A stretch of DNA of 64,000 nt, taken from assembly GCA_963969345.1 (NCBI GenBank), contig OZ017767.1:4678739-4742738 (forward strand), given 5' to 3'. A model generated the notes under the pieces. That model saw only the letters and a program-made list of their open reading frames with translations. It had not been told where the DNA came from and did not search any database. Origin of the DNA: Turbatrix aceti (lineage: Eukaryota; Nematoda; Chromadorea; Rhabditida; Panagrolaimidae). Positions within the stretch are counted from its first letter, which is position 1. Each line of letters begins with the position of its first letter. Below, one piece after another: positions 13,010 through 24,816 of the stretch. The translations under genes and the position numbers were made by a program.

Positions 13010-14586
13010 TCAGATGACGCCGGCTTCGGAGGGGGCATCGGAAGCACAGTGGTAGAAGAAGGTCGGCGTCCTCCGAGCCATGTGATGCGGCTTTGGTGGG
13101 GCTCTGTTCAGCTGGCGGTAGAGCATTATCACAGTTACGATGGAAGCCGTGGACTGAAAAATTATTGGTAAACGGAACTCTTTGAAAACCAAAAAAACAC
13201 GTACCAGGACAGTTAGAAGAACGAGAACACCGGCCATCACCAGGAGAGCAAAGTTAGTTTCCTGCAAAAAAAGTGATTCATCACGACATCGTCCGAAATA
13301 CACGTGCGAGGTCGCCAGTCGCCTGTGCATGCATGCAGGAACGCAAAAAACGTTCCGCGATCGTGTCTGTCGTCCGATCAGCATTCCACCATTCATACAT
13401 ACGAGGGGGGCACAAAAAACAGAAAAAAGAACACACCTGTGACGGCTGTAGACTTCTGTCGCTGAGAGCATCTGCTTCTGGACGCCCGATGAAGGACCAG
13501 AACGAGTTGTCACCAGGCAAAAAACCCGGCAATTCGCCGGTTTTTCCACCGCAGAGTTCTTCAAAAGCCCTGTTTTCGGTCTGGAACGTGTCGTTGAGGG
13601 GCCTAGAACACGTAGCGTTCAGTCTATTCTCCCTGAATCGTAAAACACAAAACTCACAGGGTTCTGTGCATAAAAATGCCATTAAGGTCAAATTCAACGT
13701 AGACCATTCCTTTGGAGACAAAAAACGCGTGCGGTCGTGCAGCCAGACTCTCGAGTTTCACCAGAGGCTTGCCCAGTCGTCCGGTCGCCAAGGTCGGGAG
13801 TGCAGATAGGAAATCGATCTCGTAGATATCCGCCGAAAAACTCGCCGGATCTGGTCTCATTGCGTAAAACTATAAAGACACAAGATTTGCGACAGATAAG
13901 GACAAAAATGCCCTTTTGTGACCTACCTTGCGACGGATGGCATCCGTGGCCCACAAAAATCCAGAAAACCGTCTAGTCAGAGGAATTGAGTAAATCAGCG
14001 AATTCCTATCCGTCCTAATCAGGAAAGCGTATGTAACCACCACTCCCTGGTCGAGAAAGACGTACAGGACGTTGATCGTGTGATCCCAGAGTATTCCTTT
14101 CTGCAAACCCCTCAAAACATCCAAAAAACCGTTCAGGCAGAAACTCACCACCTGGTCAATGTCGGAAAGAGGCAATCCACGCAGCACGGTGCCATGCAGC
14201 CTTAGGGAAAACCGTTTTTCTTCAATTCCGGTGTTTGAAAAATCCATGATACCGTAAGCGAGCTGACGAAGGCCTGTTTCATTGGGCGAGTCGGTGTTGA
14301 ACACAAGGAGTAGCGCAGACCTGCCCGGAGTCAAAAGCACCGCGTGTGCCCGATCACAGGTATTGCTGTAACAAAAACAACTCATAAATCATCATCGAGT
14401 TGGTTGGGGAAAGAAAAAAACTCACATTTGTGCAGAAGTCCTCGCCCCACAACTTACGTCGTCGCCGAGGAACACTTCACACCCTTGAATCCGAATAGCG
14501 GCATTCAGAGGAAGCTCCTTGCCTATGGCAATGCGAACAACAGCAAAAAACACCGGTAAATAGCACCAAAAGCGTAGAAACGTCAT
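13010..14586 (-). CDS. Type I membrane glycoprotein, family not recognised
   Basis: Seven exons on the minus strand (14586-14426, 14365-14149, 14100-13927, 13869-13658, 13632-13437, 13261-13205, 13153-13010) keep one frame for 386 residues. Every intron is GT-AG and short (about 48-175 nt). Residues 1-22 look like a signal peptide (MTFLRFWCYLPVFFAVVRIA). The ectodomain holds several Cys, including one in RIQGCEVF, one in SCGAR and one in INTCDRAH, and N-glycosylation sequons NET, NAT and NDT. It contains beta-like hydrophobic stretches (HAVLLTPGRSALLLVF, NVLYVFLDQGVVVTYAFLI). A transmembrane helix spans the last intron (NFALLVMAGVLVLLTVL then STASIVTVIMLY), followed by a basic cytosolic tail ending DAPSEAGVI. 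Exon 1 must read through an internal gtaagt to a gtgagt donor for the frame to match exon 2. A lysosomal or cell-surface ectodomain protein is possible, but I cannot name a family. Confidence 0.7.
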
Positions 14587-17500
14587 GAGGGGGGATAAAC
14601 TGCATTTTTTACTGAACGAGATATTTTGTGACCGGGTCTTGTAACGAAATCGCTTTTTTCATGTTTTTGCCACGAAAATTTTGCGGGTCACTTTTTGCGC
14701 GACTTTTTAGTTTTGTTTTGAGACGTGTTTTGAAAGACGTCGTTTTTACGTTTTCAGTATTTTAGTTTCCTTATTTCGTTTTAATTTCGTATTACCACTT
14801 TTTTTATTGCTTCGCACCGTCAGTCGTGCATGCATATCGTAGGCTGTCAGTGTTTAGTCATTATTCTCCCACCAAACTTCACACGGTAGACGACGCCATG
14901 ATTGAAAACCCTCGTTTTTTTCCGGGACCGGGACTAGTTATACAGACGTTTTTTTGCTCGTACAATGTTTTTTTCTTTCTCTCATTTCGCACCAGGCGGA
15001 CATTGCCTCGGGCAATATCGTGTGTCGTGATTGATGGAGTCTATGTGGCTGTGGCGCGATCGAGTCGACTCCATCTGTCCCCATTCCGCCGTGTGTGTGA
15101 TTGTTAATACGCTGCTGTGCCGATCCGTGCACCACCAGCTTGCTCTCCCTCGATTATCTTCTCCACCCCCGTCGTCGAAGGAAGGGAAGAATCGCCGCTT
15201 AGTGCATGTCTCGGAGGGTGGCGGTGGTGGTGGTGGTGGTTGTGTATCGTAGACATAACTTTTGGGGACGAAAGGGAGACAGACTATAGGCGATGATTCA
15301 ATGCCCGCCCGCCCAAAATATGTTGTAGTTCCCTGGCAGCTGTCTCTACGGGTGACGACATGCGCGCTTTTAAGGTGTCGTCTCCGGAGACAAAGAAGAC
15401 CATGTACGTACGCTACCTTCGGGGTGGTTCTTTTCTTCTTCCTTTTTTTAGGCAAAGGTTAATTCGTGGAGGGGACCGAAGTGGCCTAAAATGTTGCGTT
15501 CGTCATTCGTTTAATTCTTGAATTTGTGAATTGAACACCAATGATCGGACGGAGTGTGTTTCTCTTTCTGCATCGAATTAGGCGGGTCTGACATGAGCGC
15601 CGGCAGCGAGCGAGGCATTTTTTTTAACACACGGTATTCCTTCGTTCCGCGAAAAAATCACATCCGTTTTTTTAGATTTTAATTGGTAGTAATCCGAAGC
15701 GTGCGAAGAACGTCTTAATTCGTGCAAACCCGGGGCATGCCTTGCTGATTTAGTTTTTTAAGCGTGTCCGAATTGAATTGCCCGCTCCCTCTCTTCTTTC
15801 GCCGCCGCCGGCTGCGTGCGTGTATCGGTTACCCAACAACCGACGTAAAAAGACGAAAGGAAAAATTCCCGTGTCAACGACGTCGTCGAGCGGGGCTGAT
15901 TTTGGTATGCGCATTCCGGGGATGTCGACACACCCGAACAGATGATGTTTGCGCCGATTTTGTTTCACATGTAGCTCGCGTGCTTTGCGAGCTGTCACGG
16001 TGCGCGCAACGTCGCGCATGGTACGAGTCAACCGAGATGGCCTTCGCACGGTGGCCCCGCCCGACCGGTTGACCCCCGTGCCTGTGCGCGACTTCGACGA
16101 TCCCTTTCCTCCCCGTCTCGCGCGTAGTCGTTCTCGGTCGTATCTGGCGCCTCGTCCGTTTTTTGACGATCGTGTACCTCCTCCGTTTCCTCCGGAGTAG
16201 TGGTGGGTCTCCGTGCCAGTGAGTGCTTTGTTGTTGTTTTTTTGATGTGCGTGAGGGGGGTCCTTGGCTGTCCAGGACTTGTTTGGCACACCGCACCGAC
16301 ACCCGTCTGTCGAGTAGTCGTCCTTGCTGCCAGTTCTTTTATTCGATCCATTCACTTGCCAGACTGAACGCTTCGTACGAACGCTCGGGGCGCTGATCCA
16401 ATTAAAGATCCCCAATAGTGCACTCTTGTCGCTTCGTATAGGTGCAAGAATTTTTGATTTGCACCCGAGCGTAGCAACAGCACCCGCACCCCCCCCCCCC
16501 CCTCTCCGTGCTGCTGCACGATTTTGCGGAGGTTGTGCGCGCTCGCCCGTCGTCTTGGCCGCTTGCCAGCGATGTTTACCGCGCTTCTCGCTTGGTCGGT
16601 CAGCTGGTCAGCCAGGCAGGAGCAGGCTAAATGGCGCGCGCGCTACTTACTCTGTCATGGCCCCGCGCCGCGTCCGGACTCGCATTGTCTTGGCCTGCCA
16701 AATCCCGTCGATAGCCGCTGCCGGGTGGGTGTCCTTATCGAGCCAGTCCTCGCCAGACGCGCGCATTTCCTGTCTGTCTCGACTGGCTGTGAGCTGGAGG
16801 GATACATATATATCCCTCCTGCTAGTCATCCACTCTCGTATCCATCCATCCCGCACTGTTTGTTTGTTTATTTGCTCCCACGCGCGCTGCCATTCTCCAG
16901 CCTCAGCCAGGCGACCTTGCACCCCCGCATGGCACCCCGCTGTACCGATGTCGTTGGCGCGTTGCGTCGGTTGTTAAATCAATCGATTGCGCTCATCCAT
17001 CCGCGTTTTTACAAAGTTTTGGAGAATTTACAACCCTTCTACTGTGAATCATGCATTTGTCTGTCTTTCGAACTGCCTCCCAGCTATGAGTCATCCTACC
17101 ACAACCGCAGCGGACCCTTCTAGTTTTAGCACCTTCGACATGAGTCACCGGAAGTTTGGCCCGGAGACGAACAAGAAGAAGAAGAAGAAGCGTCTTCTAT
17201 CTTTATCGTGGGAGCGCCGAGGGCTGTTAGCTTTTCCTGCGCCCCCGCACGTGACCTGGCCGACCTTCGTCTCTATCGGTCTTTGAACGACTGCTCACTC
17301 ATCTGATCAAAAGTGATGCACGGGATGGATCGGCGGCACGAGCTTAGCGGATTTTCCCGTCGGTGGTGAGTGGTCTCATCGCCGCCGTCTCTCTCGCTTC
17401 GTGCATCACCCCCCTCTCCCCGATTAGCCTCGAGCGAGGCAAAATTGTATGTGTTTATTTGCAGGATACGTGTATCACGCCGGGGGACTTTGGTATGCTC

Positions 17501-20196
17501 GGGGCTGTCAGTTGAGCGACGGGAGTCGTTTCCAGACGGGCATGATTAGCGGCGATCGATGTCCTGTCTCGCGCCGCGTTTTATTTTTTTTATAGCTGGC
17601 TATTTATTTTCCCGTCGTTACCCGGCGTGGAATCACGTAGTCATTAGAACTGGGCGTCTGCTGTCCTGTCAGGTGATCTATAGTGGTATGCACTTGCCCG
17701 CTCTCCACGCACGCACTCTTCTGTTCTCTCTTTTTTTGTAGTTAGTTACACGCACATCGCCTGCCAATCTATCCCCGTTCCCATCGGCTATGATATCTCT
17801 CGTCCTGCTTCCGGGCTGCGACACCCCCTGCCTGCCGGATCCCCTTGTTCTTCGCTCCTTCCCTCCCGGCGGCTGCAAGACAGGTCACAGTGCGTTCACG
17901 TGCATTCGTGCTGGCTGACACGGATTGCAGTCGACTCCCCGACCTCGGCGTCCGTCCACGAGGCACCACTCGGGTACACGACGTCACTCCACCGCTCCTT
18001 TCCGGCCAGCGGTGAGAAATACGATGATTGAAATCATGGCGCACATCCCGGGGCTCTGTTTGTCTAGCCCGGCGAGGTCTTGTTTGTGCTCCGTCGACTA
18101 ATACCCCTCTCCTTCCATCATCCCCTCGCGCCTCGCCTATTTCCAAAGTAGGCGCGATTATTGATCACCGACATCATCCACCATCATTGTCGTCATGGGG
18201 CGGTTGTTGAAGGAGGAGGAGAAGGGGGAAGTGGTGACTGACTGCGCTCCGCATGTGATGCTCGTGTGGTTGATTTTTTTGTTCGCACATGTCTCTGTCG
18301 TCGGTTACTGTGTCAATCGTGGAAAAATAGATGAACGATGCAGTTTTGTCGCCGTTGGGTGCTCCGGGTGTCGTCCGTCACATGACGACCGCGACCAGTA
18401 GGCGTTTGCTCTTGGTTCACAAACAGACCGCTCGGGGGGCTGCGACCGACCTCAATGTGACCGCGTGGTCTATGTATTTTTTGAGAAGCACGAGTGGTTT
18501 TTTTTGTAAACGTGAGTGTGCCTTCTCTGAACCAACCGGGCAGTGCAGCGAGCGGCCGCCGGCGTTTTCGAATTGTCTGGCTAGCTGTTTTTCCAGCCGC
18601 GCCAGACACACTCCTCTCTGGACACGTTGCGGTCGTGAGTTTCCCGGAAGAAGGCCTAAAGGGCAGCAGCGAGTGTCTTCGCCATAGATACGCGGCGCCG
18701 TTGACGTGGGGAGCGGTCGGCGTTCGTTTTTTTGTTTCGCCTGCGGGCCGTTATCCCCCGCAACGCGACTGCTGCCTCGGCGACTCACGATCGATGTGCA
18801 CTCTTAGTTAGCAATTTTTTGTAATCCACGCCTCGGCTTTGGGAGAGTTTTATGTGCGTGGGAGCTGTCCTCGATGTTATTTGTCATCGCAGGTACCCAG
18901 CAGGTTGGCGCGCTTGCGATGCGTTTTTCGTGAACTCAGCAGGCTTGTTTTTTTGCTTATTTACTCTTTTGTTGACGAGGTACGTCCCTCCCTTCAATTT
19001 TTCGGCGGGCTGACCGAAGACCAAGCTCGCAAGCTTCGTAGGTCGTGGCTGCCCCGGGCGAGCGGTGCACAAGATCTTTCTCCCTTTCTCTTTCTTTCCT
19101 TGGACAGATGTTGTTTGACCTCCGAGGTAGATGGCGGTGGCTGGTGCGCGAGCAGCAGTCTGACCTGACACCCGGGCGTACCGGAGGGGGTCCCGACGAC
19201 GACGTGGACGGGGGGGGGGTTACGAAATTAGACTATTCACCTCCTTCGTTGTTGCCGTCACCGCTGGCTTAGGCAGCCCTGTCGCACGCGTCACCACCAC
19301 CCAGACTAGTCTGGCGAGGGGCTCGCGCTCGTTCACTTGCCGCGTCAGTCACCACCCGGAGAACTCAAATTAATACGTGTTGTCCTGTCTGTCTCCTGCT
19401 TTTTTCATGGCTTCGCCGAGCCGACTTTTATGGGTAGAAGGAGAATAGATAGAACGCCGACGGCCCGGGCTGGTTCCATCTCGGTTTGCATAGCGTCATT
19501 CATTCTTCTCCACTCGCTGTCATCTTATCACGCAGAGGTGGTCGGTTGGTCGGTCGCGTGTTCACCTCTCCCTCGGCTTCTCCCTTTGTCACGATCCCAT
19601 CGGCTGTCACGTGTCGTTGCTCCTCGAAGCGATTTCGACGGGTCCGTTGACACATTCATTTGATTTCGGTCTGGTTTTTGATGTGTTGTTGTTCTCCCTG
19701 GAAGGTTTCGAATACTCTCGCTGTCGGTAAACAAGTGTGCTGCTGCGTGTGCTTGTTGTCGATGTTTCGAAATCGTTCGAGGCTCATGTATTATTTTTAT
19801 TTTTGGAAAAGCCGAGCCGTGAGGATGTTTTTGCCTCGTGCTGGGAGGATTGAGCCCTTTTGGAGCCCCCTCCGGTTTTGTCTGGCTTGCAGCGGACTTT
19901 GTTTGTCTCGACGTGGTCACATGCAGACAGCGGTGGTCGGGAGTCGTGCAGACTGCTGCAAGCGAAGCCAAGCCAAGCCGGGCAACTTGCTGACTTGGTT
20001 GTCGCTCTCTTCGAGCCGGTCTGATCTATGGTCACCATGCGCGCGCGCACTAGCAGTCCCCGTCCCCCTCCCACTTCCTGCGTTCCCGAAAAACAACGGA
20101 TGCTTTTGTTGATGCGCCCCTGTTGCTGCTGGCGTGGTTGTGGTGTGTTGTTGTTTGTTGGGCGTACGGCAGCAGGGCAGGACAGGACAGGGTAGG
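14587..20196. other. Gene-poor stretch
   Basis: Frames of 100-220 codons occur on both strands (for example 15750-16415 minus and 16324-16977 plus). They overlap each other, are Arg/Ser/Cys-heavy and lack consistent splice context, so I treat them as chance. Simple sequence includes (ggt)n at 15220-15240 and a run of C at 16492-16502. A plus-strand Arg/Ser/Pro-rich frame near 15995-16200, ending PPPFPPE, is the only stretch with some protein-like character and stays unassigned. Confidence 0.4.
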
Positions 20197-20546
20197 TGCT
20201 ACCGGGGCTCCCGGCTAGCTCGCGCTTCCTCGTAGATCCCGGACACTTCGTAGTAGACAATAGTTTATCCGTAGAATCTCTCGTACAACAACCGTGAACA
20301 ATTATGCATAAACGATGACTCGATGACGACGACCGCTGCGTGTCCCCAACCGGGACGAGCGCGTGCCACGCGCGACCTGCCTGCTGCTACGCCCGCCGAC
20401 CAGAATGATGACTTCGCGTCATCGGTCGCTGCCGATCTGCTTGTCTTGCCGGCGCACGCTTCCCTCGTGGCCGCACACGTTCTCTGCCTCGCGCTCGTGG
20501 CTCGCTCACCAGTCCCTGGGAGAATGGTCAACCAGTCCCGGTACCA
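20197..20546 (-). repeat. 3' LTR (element orientation minus)
   Basis: 350-bp copy with TG..CA ends, preceded by target duplication gtagg at 20192-20196 and adjoining the polypurine tract at about 20547-20562. Confidence 0.9.
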
Positions 20547-21657
20547 CTCCTTCCCCCAGCTGACCGTCGTCGCTGGATCCAACCGGATCCTGCGTCACGC
20601 GTCAGCTCAACTGAGCCGACCGGGACTGCGCCTGTAGTCGTCTTCGTCGCCTTTGACTTCCTTCGGTTCCTCAAACTTCACTCAACTGAGTGGCTTTCAT
20701 CCTGCTTGACCGCATGCTCAGCCACCTTCTTTCGGTGCCACCAGCAGTCAACCGCCATCCACAAAGGCCCCTTCTGGCTCGCTGGCCGAAGCTCTGCACT
20801 TCCATGAATGCGTTCTTCGTCTTTTGATGACTGCTGCGTAGCCAACTGGCCACCCATGTTGCCAGCCCGCATGCGATGCCGTCCACGTAAGGCCCTGGTG
20901 ATAGTCACGTGACGGCGTGCCTTTCTCATTCTCTTGTTGCTTGCGTGCCCCTGTTGTCTCTGCTCGACAGGCCATCGACGTACAGCAGGCCCCGCACGTT
21001 GCCTGCCGTTCATAAACTTCCTTGACGCGAACCCGGCCTCCTCAGATGAGGGTATCCCCTGCCAATTCTCTGCATCCTGTGTCGCTGCCGTGCTGCCACC
21101 TGCCATTCTTGCAGTCCGCTTGCTTCCCGTATTGATCTCCCTGACCGGCGGCTTCTCTGGATATCCACAGCGGTGGCATGCCCGAAATTCTTCCATGACG
21201 TTTCTGCGTTCCGCTGCCTCTCTTTGCAGCACCTCACGCCAGTACAGTCTTGACGCCACTGCTCGCACTCGGATTCCTTGCGGCTCAACTGAACTGTAAC
21301 TGATGATGCAAGCCTGGACCGCCGTCGGCACTTCTCAAAGTCCGTCCATGCCTGACTGAATCACATCACAACTGCGACGTACTTGGCGCTTGCTGCTTCC
21401 ATTCCACCAGCCAACTGGCCTGGTTTCTTCGTCGCCGCAAAATCAAAACATGGCGCGTTGCCTCAGCCATTCTTGATTGATTCTGGTCGCAGGCCAAGCC
21501 AACTGGCGTGACCTCGGGAGAGCGTCGTTGTCGTTGATCCTCGTTTCTTCTCTCCGCTGCGTGTTGCCGTAGTGCGTGTGCCGCGTCGCCGCCATCGATC
21601 GATCGTAGTCGTAGTCTCTTCTTCCGCGTAGTTGGAATCAGTTCTCTCGTCACCATT

Positions 21658-22007
21658 TGCTACCGGGGCTCCCGGCTAGCTCGCGCTTCCTCGTAGATCC
21701 CGGACACTTCGTAGTAGACAATAGTTTATCCGTAGAATCTCTCGTACAACAACCGTGAACAATTATGCATAAACGATGACTCGATGACGACGACCGCTGC
21801 GTGTCCCCAACCGGGACGAGCGCGTGCCACGCGCGACCTGCCTGCTGCTACGCCCGCCGACCAGAATGATGACTTCGCGTCATCGGTCGCTGCCGATCTG
21901 CTTGTCTTGCCGGCGCACGCTTCCCTCGTGGCCGCACACGTTCTCTGCCTCGCGCTCGTGGCTCGCTCACCAGTCCCTGGGAGAATGGTCAACCAGTCCC
22001 GGTACCA
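21658..22007 (-). repeat. 5' LTR (element orientation minus)
   Basis: 350-bp copy matching the other LTR base for base as far as I can compare by eye, followed by gtagg at 22008-22012. Confidence 0.9.
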
Positions 22008-22012
22008 GTAGG

Positions 22013-24816
22013 ATAGGGGAGTAGTTTGGTTGTCGCTACGACGTGTCACACGCCCTCGGCGTCGGATAACGGATGACGGATTTGAGCGCGAATATTATTC
22101 CCTGAATATGTTTTTTTCTACTTCTTTTTTTTCCTGCCGATCCACCCCGACCAGTTGTTTGCTCCTGCTTTTTTTGGTCGGCACGTGGGCAGGCCGCCCG
22201 GACCGACCTACTTGTGTTGGTTGGGTAGCACAACAAAAGTTATCACCCATATGACCGTGTTTTCTATCCAGCTGCACGTTTCGTCTTGATTGCCCCGCGC
22301 TGGAGGCTGCTGCTGCTGTTGGTGGTGGTACAAGGCGCGCCTGCGCCTTCTGGCTTGCTCTCCTTCCCTTCTGCGGGCTGTTTAGTGTTTCGTTCGTTGC
22401 CACGAGTCACGAGAGCGTCTGTCTCGACCACCCTCGCTTCGTTTGCGCAAAAGAATGCGACGGGGGAGGGATGAGCTAGTTGTTGCGCCGTCCTTTTCTT
22501 CCCAGCTGGCCGGAGGGGCCAGCCAGTCATGAGGATCAATGTGACCGCGCTGGGCGATGCCTTGAAGTGCACTCGGCGACGTTGCCCTCCTGCTGGCAGC
22601 GCTGTCATCGATGCTAATTTGGCTGTGGCCAACCGAGCGAGGAGTCGTGTGCGGTACGCAGTACTTGTGGCTTCCTGCTGGAGGCCAATCGGGCCGGCCG
22701 GCCGGCTGTCTCGTACGTAGCCTGCATTTTTTTTGTTATTCGCTGTCTGCTTTGTGGCAGCCGGAGGGAGATTAGCCATTCTTTGTCGTCTAGACTGGGG
22801 CGCGTTCTGTGATCACGAGAGTGCACCGCGGACGGACTTGTGCCTATTTTGCGTGCCCTCAGTTTGAACGCCGTCTCTCGAGACAGCCGGCTTTTCCTGT
22901 TACGAAAAAGTGCACGCGCACTTACTTGCTCGATCACGGGTTTGCCGCTTTCCCCGACGTCGGGAGGTGGTCGTTGGCACTGCCGGCCGTCCGGCCCCTC
23001 GGCGGCGGCCCTTGTCTTTTGTTTTATCTTTATTTTATTTTTATTTTGTCTTCGTCGCCGGAACGGGTTCGTTTGCTTGCTCTTGCTCTTGTCTACCCGT
23101 CCGGTCGGTCGGCCGGCAGACGTCTTGGTCGTGGTCGTTCACGTGATTTCACGGCAAAGCCCGTCATCCTGCCTCGCGACTGGCCTGGCTCGATGACGTT
23201 GCTTTACGCGCACTCGCTTGCTCTCCCCCCTCGGTTTGTTCCGGGCGGCTGCGTTGTTGTTTTGCACCCGTCATCCAGCGCTCCGTTCTTGGTGGTTAAC
23301 GCGCATGCGGCGTGTTTCATCATGCTCCTGCTGCTGTTGCTGCTGCCTGCAGCACCCGCCACCACCCCCTTGCTATTTCACAACGTTGTGCTGTCGGTAC
23401 TCAAAATCCACAGGCGGTCTTCCCCTCCTCGCATCCATTCATCGTCGTCATCTGCAAAAAAACATCACCATGCTGTTGTGTTTTTGCAAGTGTGCGCGAA
23501 GAATTCGTCAGATCCGTGGACGAACCAGTTTGACTGACGCCCCGGCGCTGCTGCCCGCCGCCTCTGCTGCTCCTGCAAGCTGATTCCTCCTGCTTTCTGC
23601 ATGACAAGTAAAAAAAAAATGTTCGTTCTGAATCGCGTGTTGTTGTACGTACTCGTAACCAGTCTGACTCCTCGGAGGAGGAACGAGGGCTTCTTTCCTT
23701 CCTGCCGATTCACATTCTCACGGCGCATTTTGTTGTGATAGATACGTTTGCAGTATCACACCACGTCTCTTTTGGTGCACTTTTAAGTGTAGCGCACCGT
23801 AATGCAATAAAAAAAACTGCTGATTTAGTGCTTTTTGCTTTTTGGGTCAGCCGGCGATTTCATCATATTTTTCGTCACCTTATGTTTTTCGTCTCTTGTT
23901 TTTTTTTCGAAATTTAATTTTGTTTGGAAGCAAAAACTTCGAAATTGATCGTTGGGCGCTCCTACACATGTCATAGCGGCCGGCCGCTGAAATAGAATTC
24001 ATTTCCGGATGTCTGTGTACACACTCATGCCCGTCAGGCAGACTTTTTTTTTCACGGCGGTGAATCAGCGCACATTTCGGGTATCCCGTGATGACGGGCG
24101 GGGGCCACTGGCTGATTTTGATAAGCGGGCGGTTGTTGTTTGTTGCTTCGACGGGCGGGAGAGGCATCGAGTGCGTGTATGTATTTAGCGGACGTGGGGT
24201 GAGGGTGGTGTTGGTTGCTCTGTCAGCGAGCAAGCTCGGTCCCTGCGTGGTCTGCTCTGGGCCTTTTCCCGCACCGAGTACGTATTTCGTCACCACCACC
24301 GTCACCCTTTTGTACACCGTCACCGCGCCACGTCGTGCCGCGCCTTACCGGGTGGGTGCAGTGACGTCGCGACCGACCGGTTGTCTTGTCGAAAAATTGG
24401 TTTTTTTTTTATTGCGAGGTATAAATCCTGATTGATCTTTTTTTGCCCTTTATTGCCTTTTCTCCGTTTTGTTTGCGATTCAACGTGTCACCGAGCACGT
24501 GTATTTTTTGTGCTCACGCTCACTCACGGCCGCCGACCGGCTCTGAGCATCGTGACCTGGTTGGTTGGTTGATTTGCCGCGTTCGACCAACCATCCAGGA
24601 ACTTTCTATTTCTCTTCCCCCGCAGCGAGGCGGTGAACCAATTGATGGATTTTTTAATGTAATGGTGTTGCTTTCAGGTGAAGCGCATTTTCCCTCCCAC
24701 GACAGTGAGTCAGAGACACGGCGACGGACTCTGCACAGTTTACGCTTTTTGAACATTTTTCTCCATTTCGCCGATCCTCCGGCTGTGACGCGTCGACGTC
24801 ACTCAGTAGCACCACG
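22013..24816. other. Non-coding stretch upstream of the YYDP-repeat gene
   Basis: No supported coding exon. The plus strand is T-rich, as expected for leader or intron sequence. A candidate 3' splice site (tcactcag) lies about 10 nt upstream of the next ATG. Confidence 0.45.

Larger units (their letters stand above)
20197..22007 (-). mobile_element. Non-autonomous LTR retrotransposon (TRIM/LARD-like), complete, young
   Basis: Two direct 350-bp repeats (20197-20546 and 21658-22007) bound the element and look identical by eye. Each starts TG and ends CA with extended inverted ends (TGCTACCGGG / CCCGGTACCA). The flanks carry a 5-bp target duplication, gtagg, at 20192-20196 and 22008-22012. Read on the minus strand, the sequence after the 5' LTR is AATGGTGACGAGAGAAC, a plausible tRNA primer-binding site starting TGG. 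A polypurine tract, GCTGGGGGAAGGAG, abuts the 3' LTR, fixing the orientation as minus. The 1.1-kb interior has only degenerate or short frames. One (20678-21331) contains a single CxxC (ACHRCGYPEK), which may be a gag relic. No protease, RT or integrase is present, so mobilisation would need proteins in trans. Confidence 0.9.

Noticed and set aside
15750..16415. 221-codon minus-strand frame and overlapping plus-strand frames
   Set aside because: GC-rich sequence with low stop density; composition is Arg/Gly/Ser-heavy, no splice sites fit and several overlapping frames are equally long.
20678..21331. A full gag gene inside the LTR element
   Set aside because: Only one CxxC pair and no CCHC knuckle; the frame lacks recognisable capsid sequence. 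Left as a possible relic.
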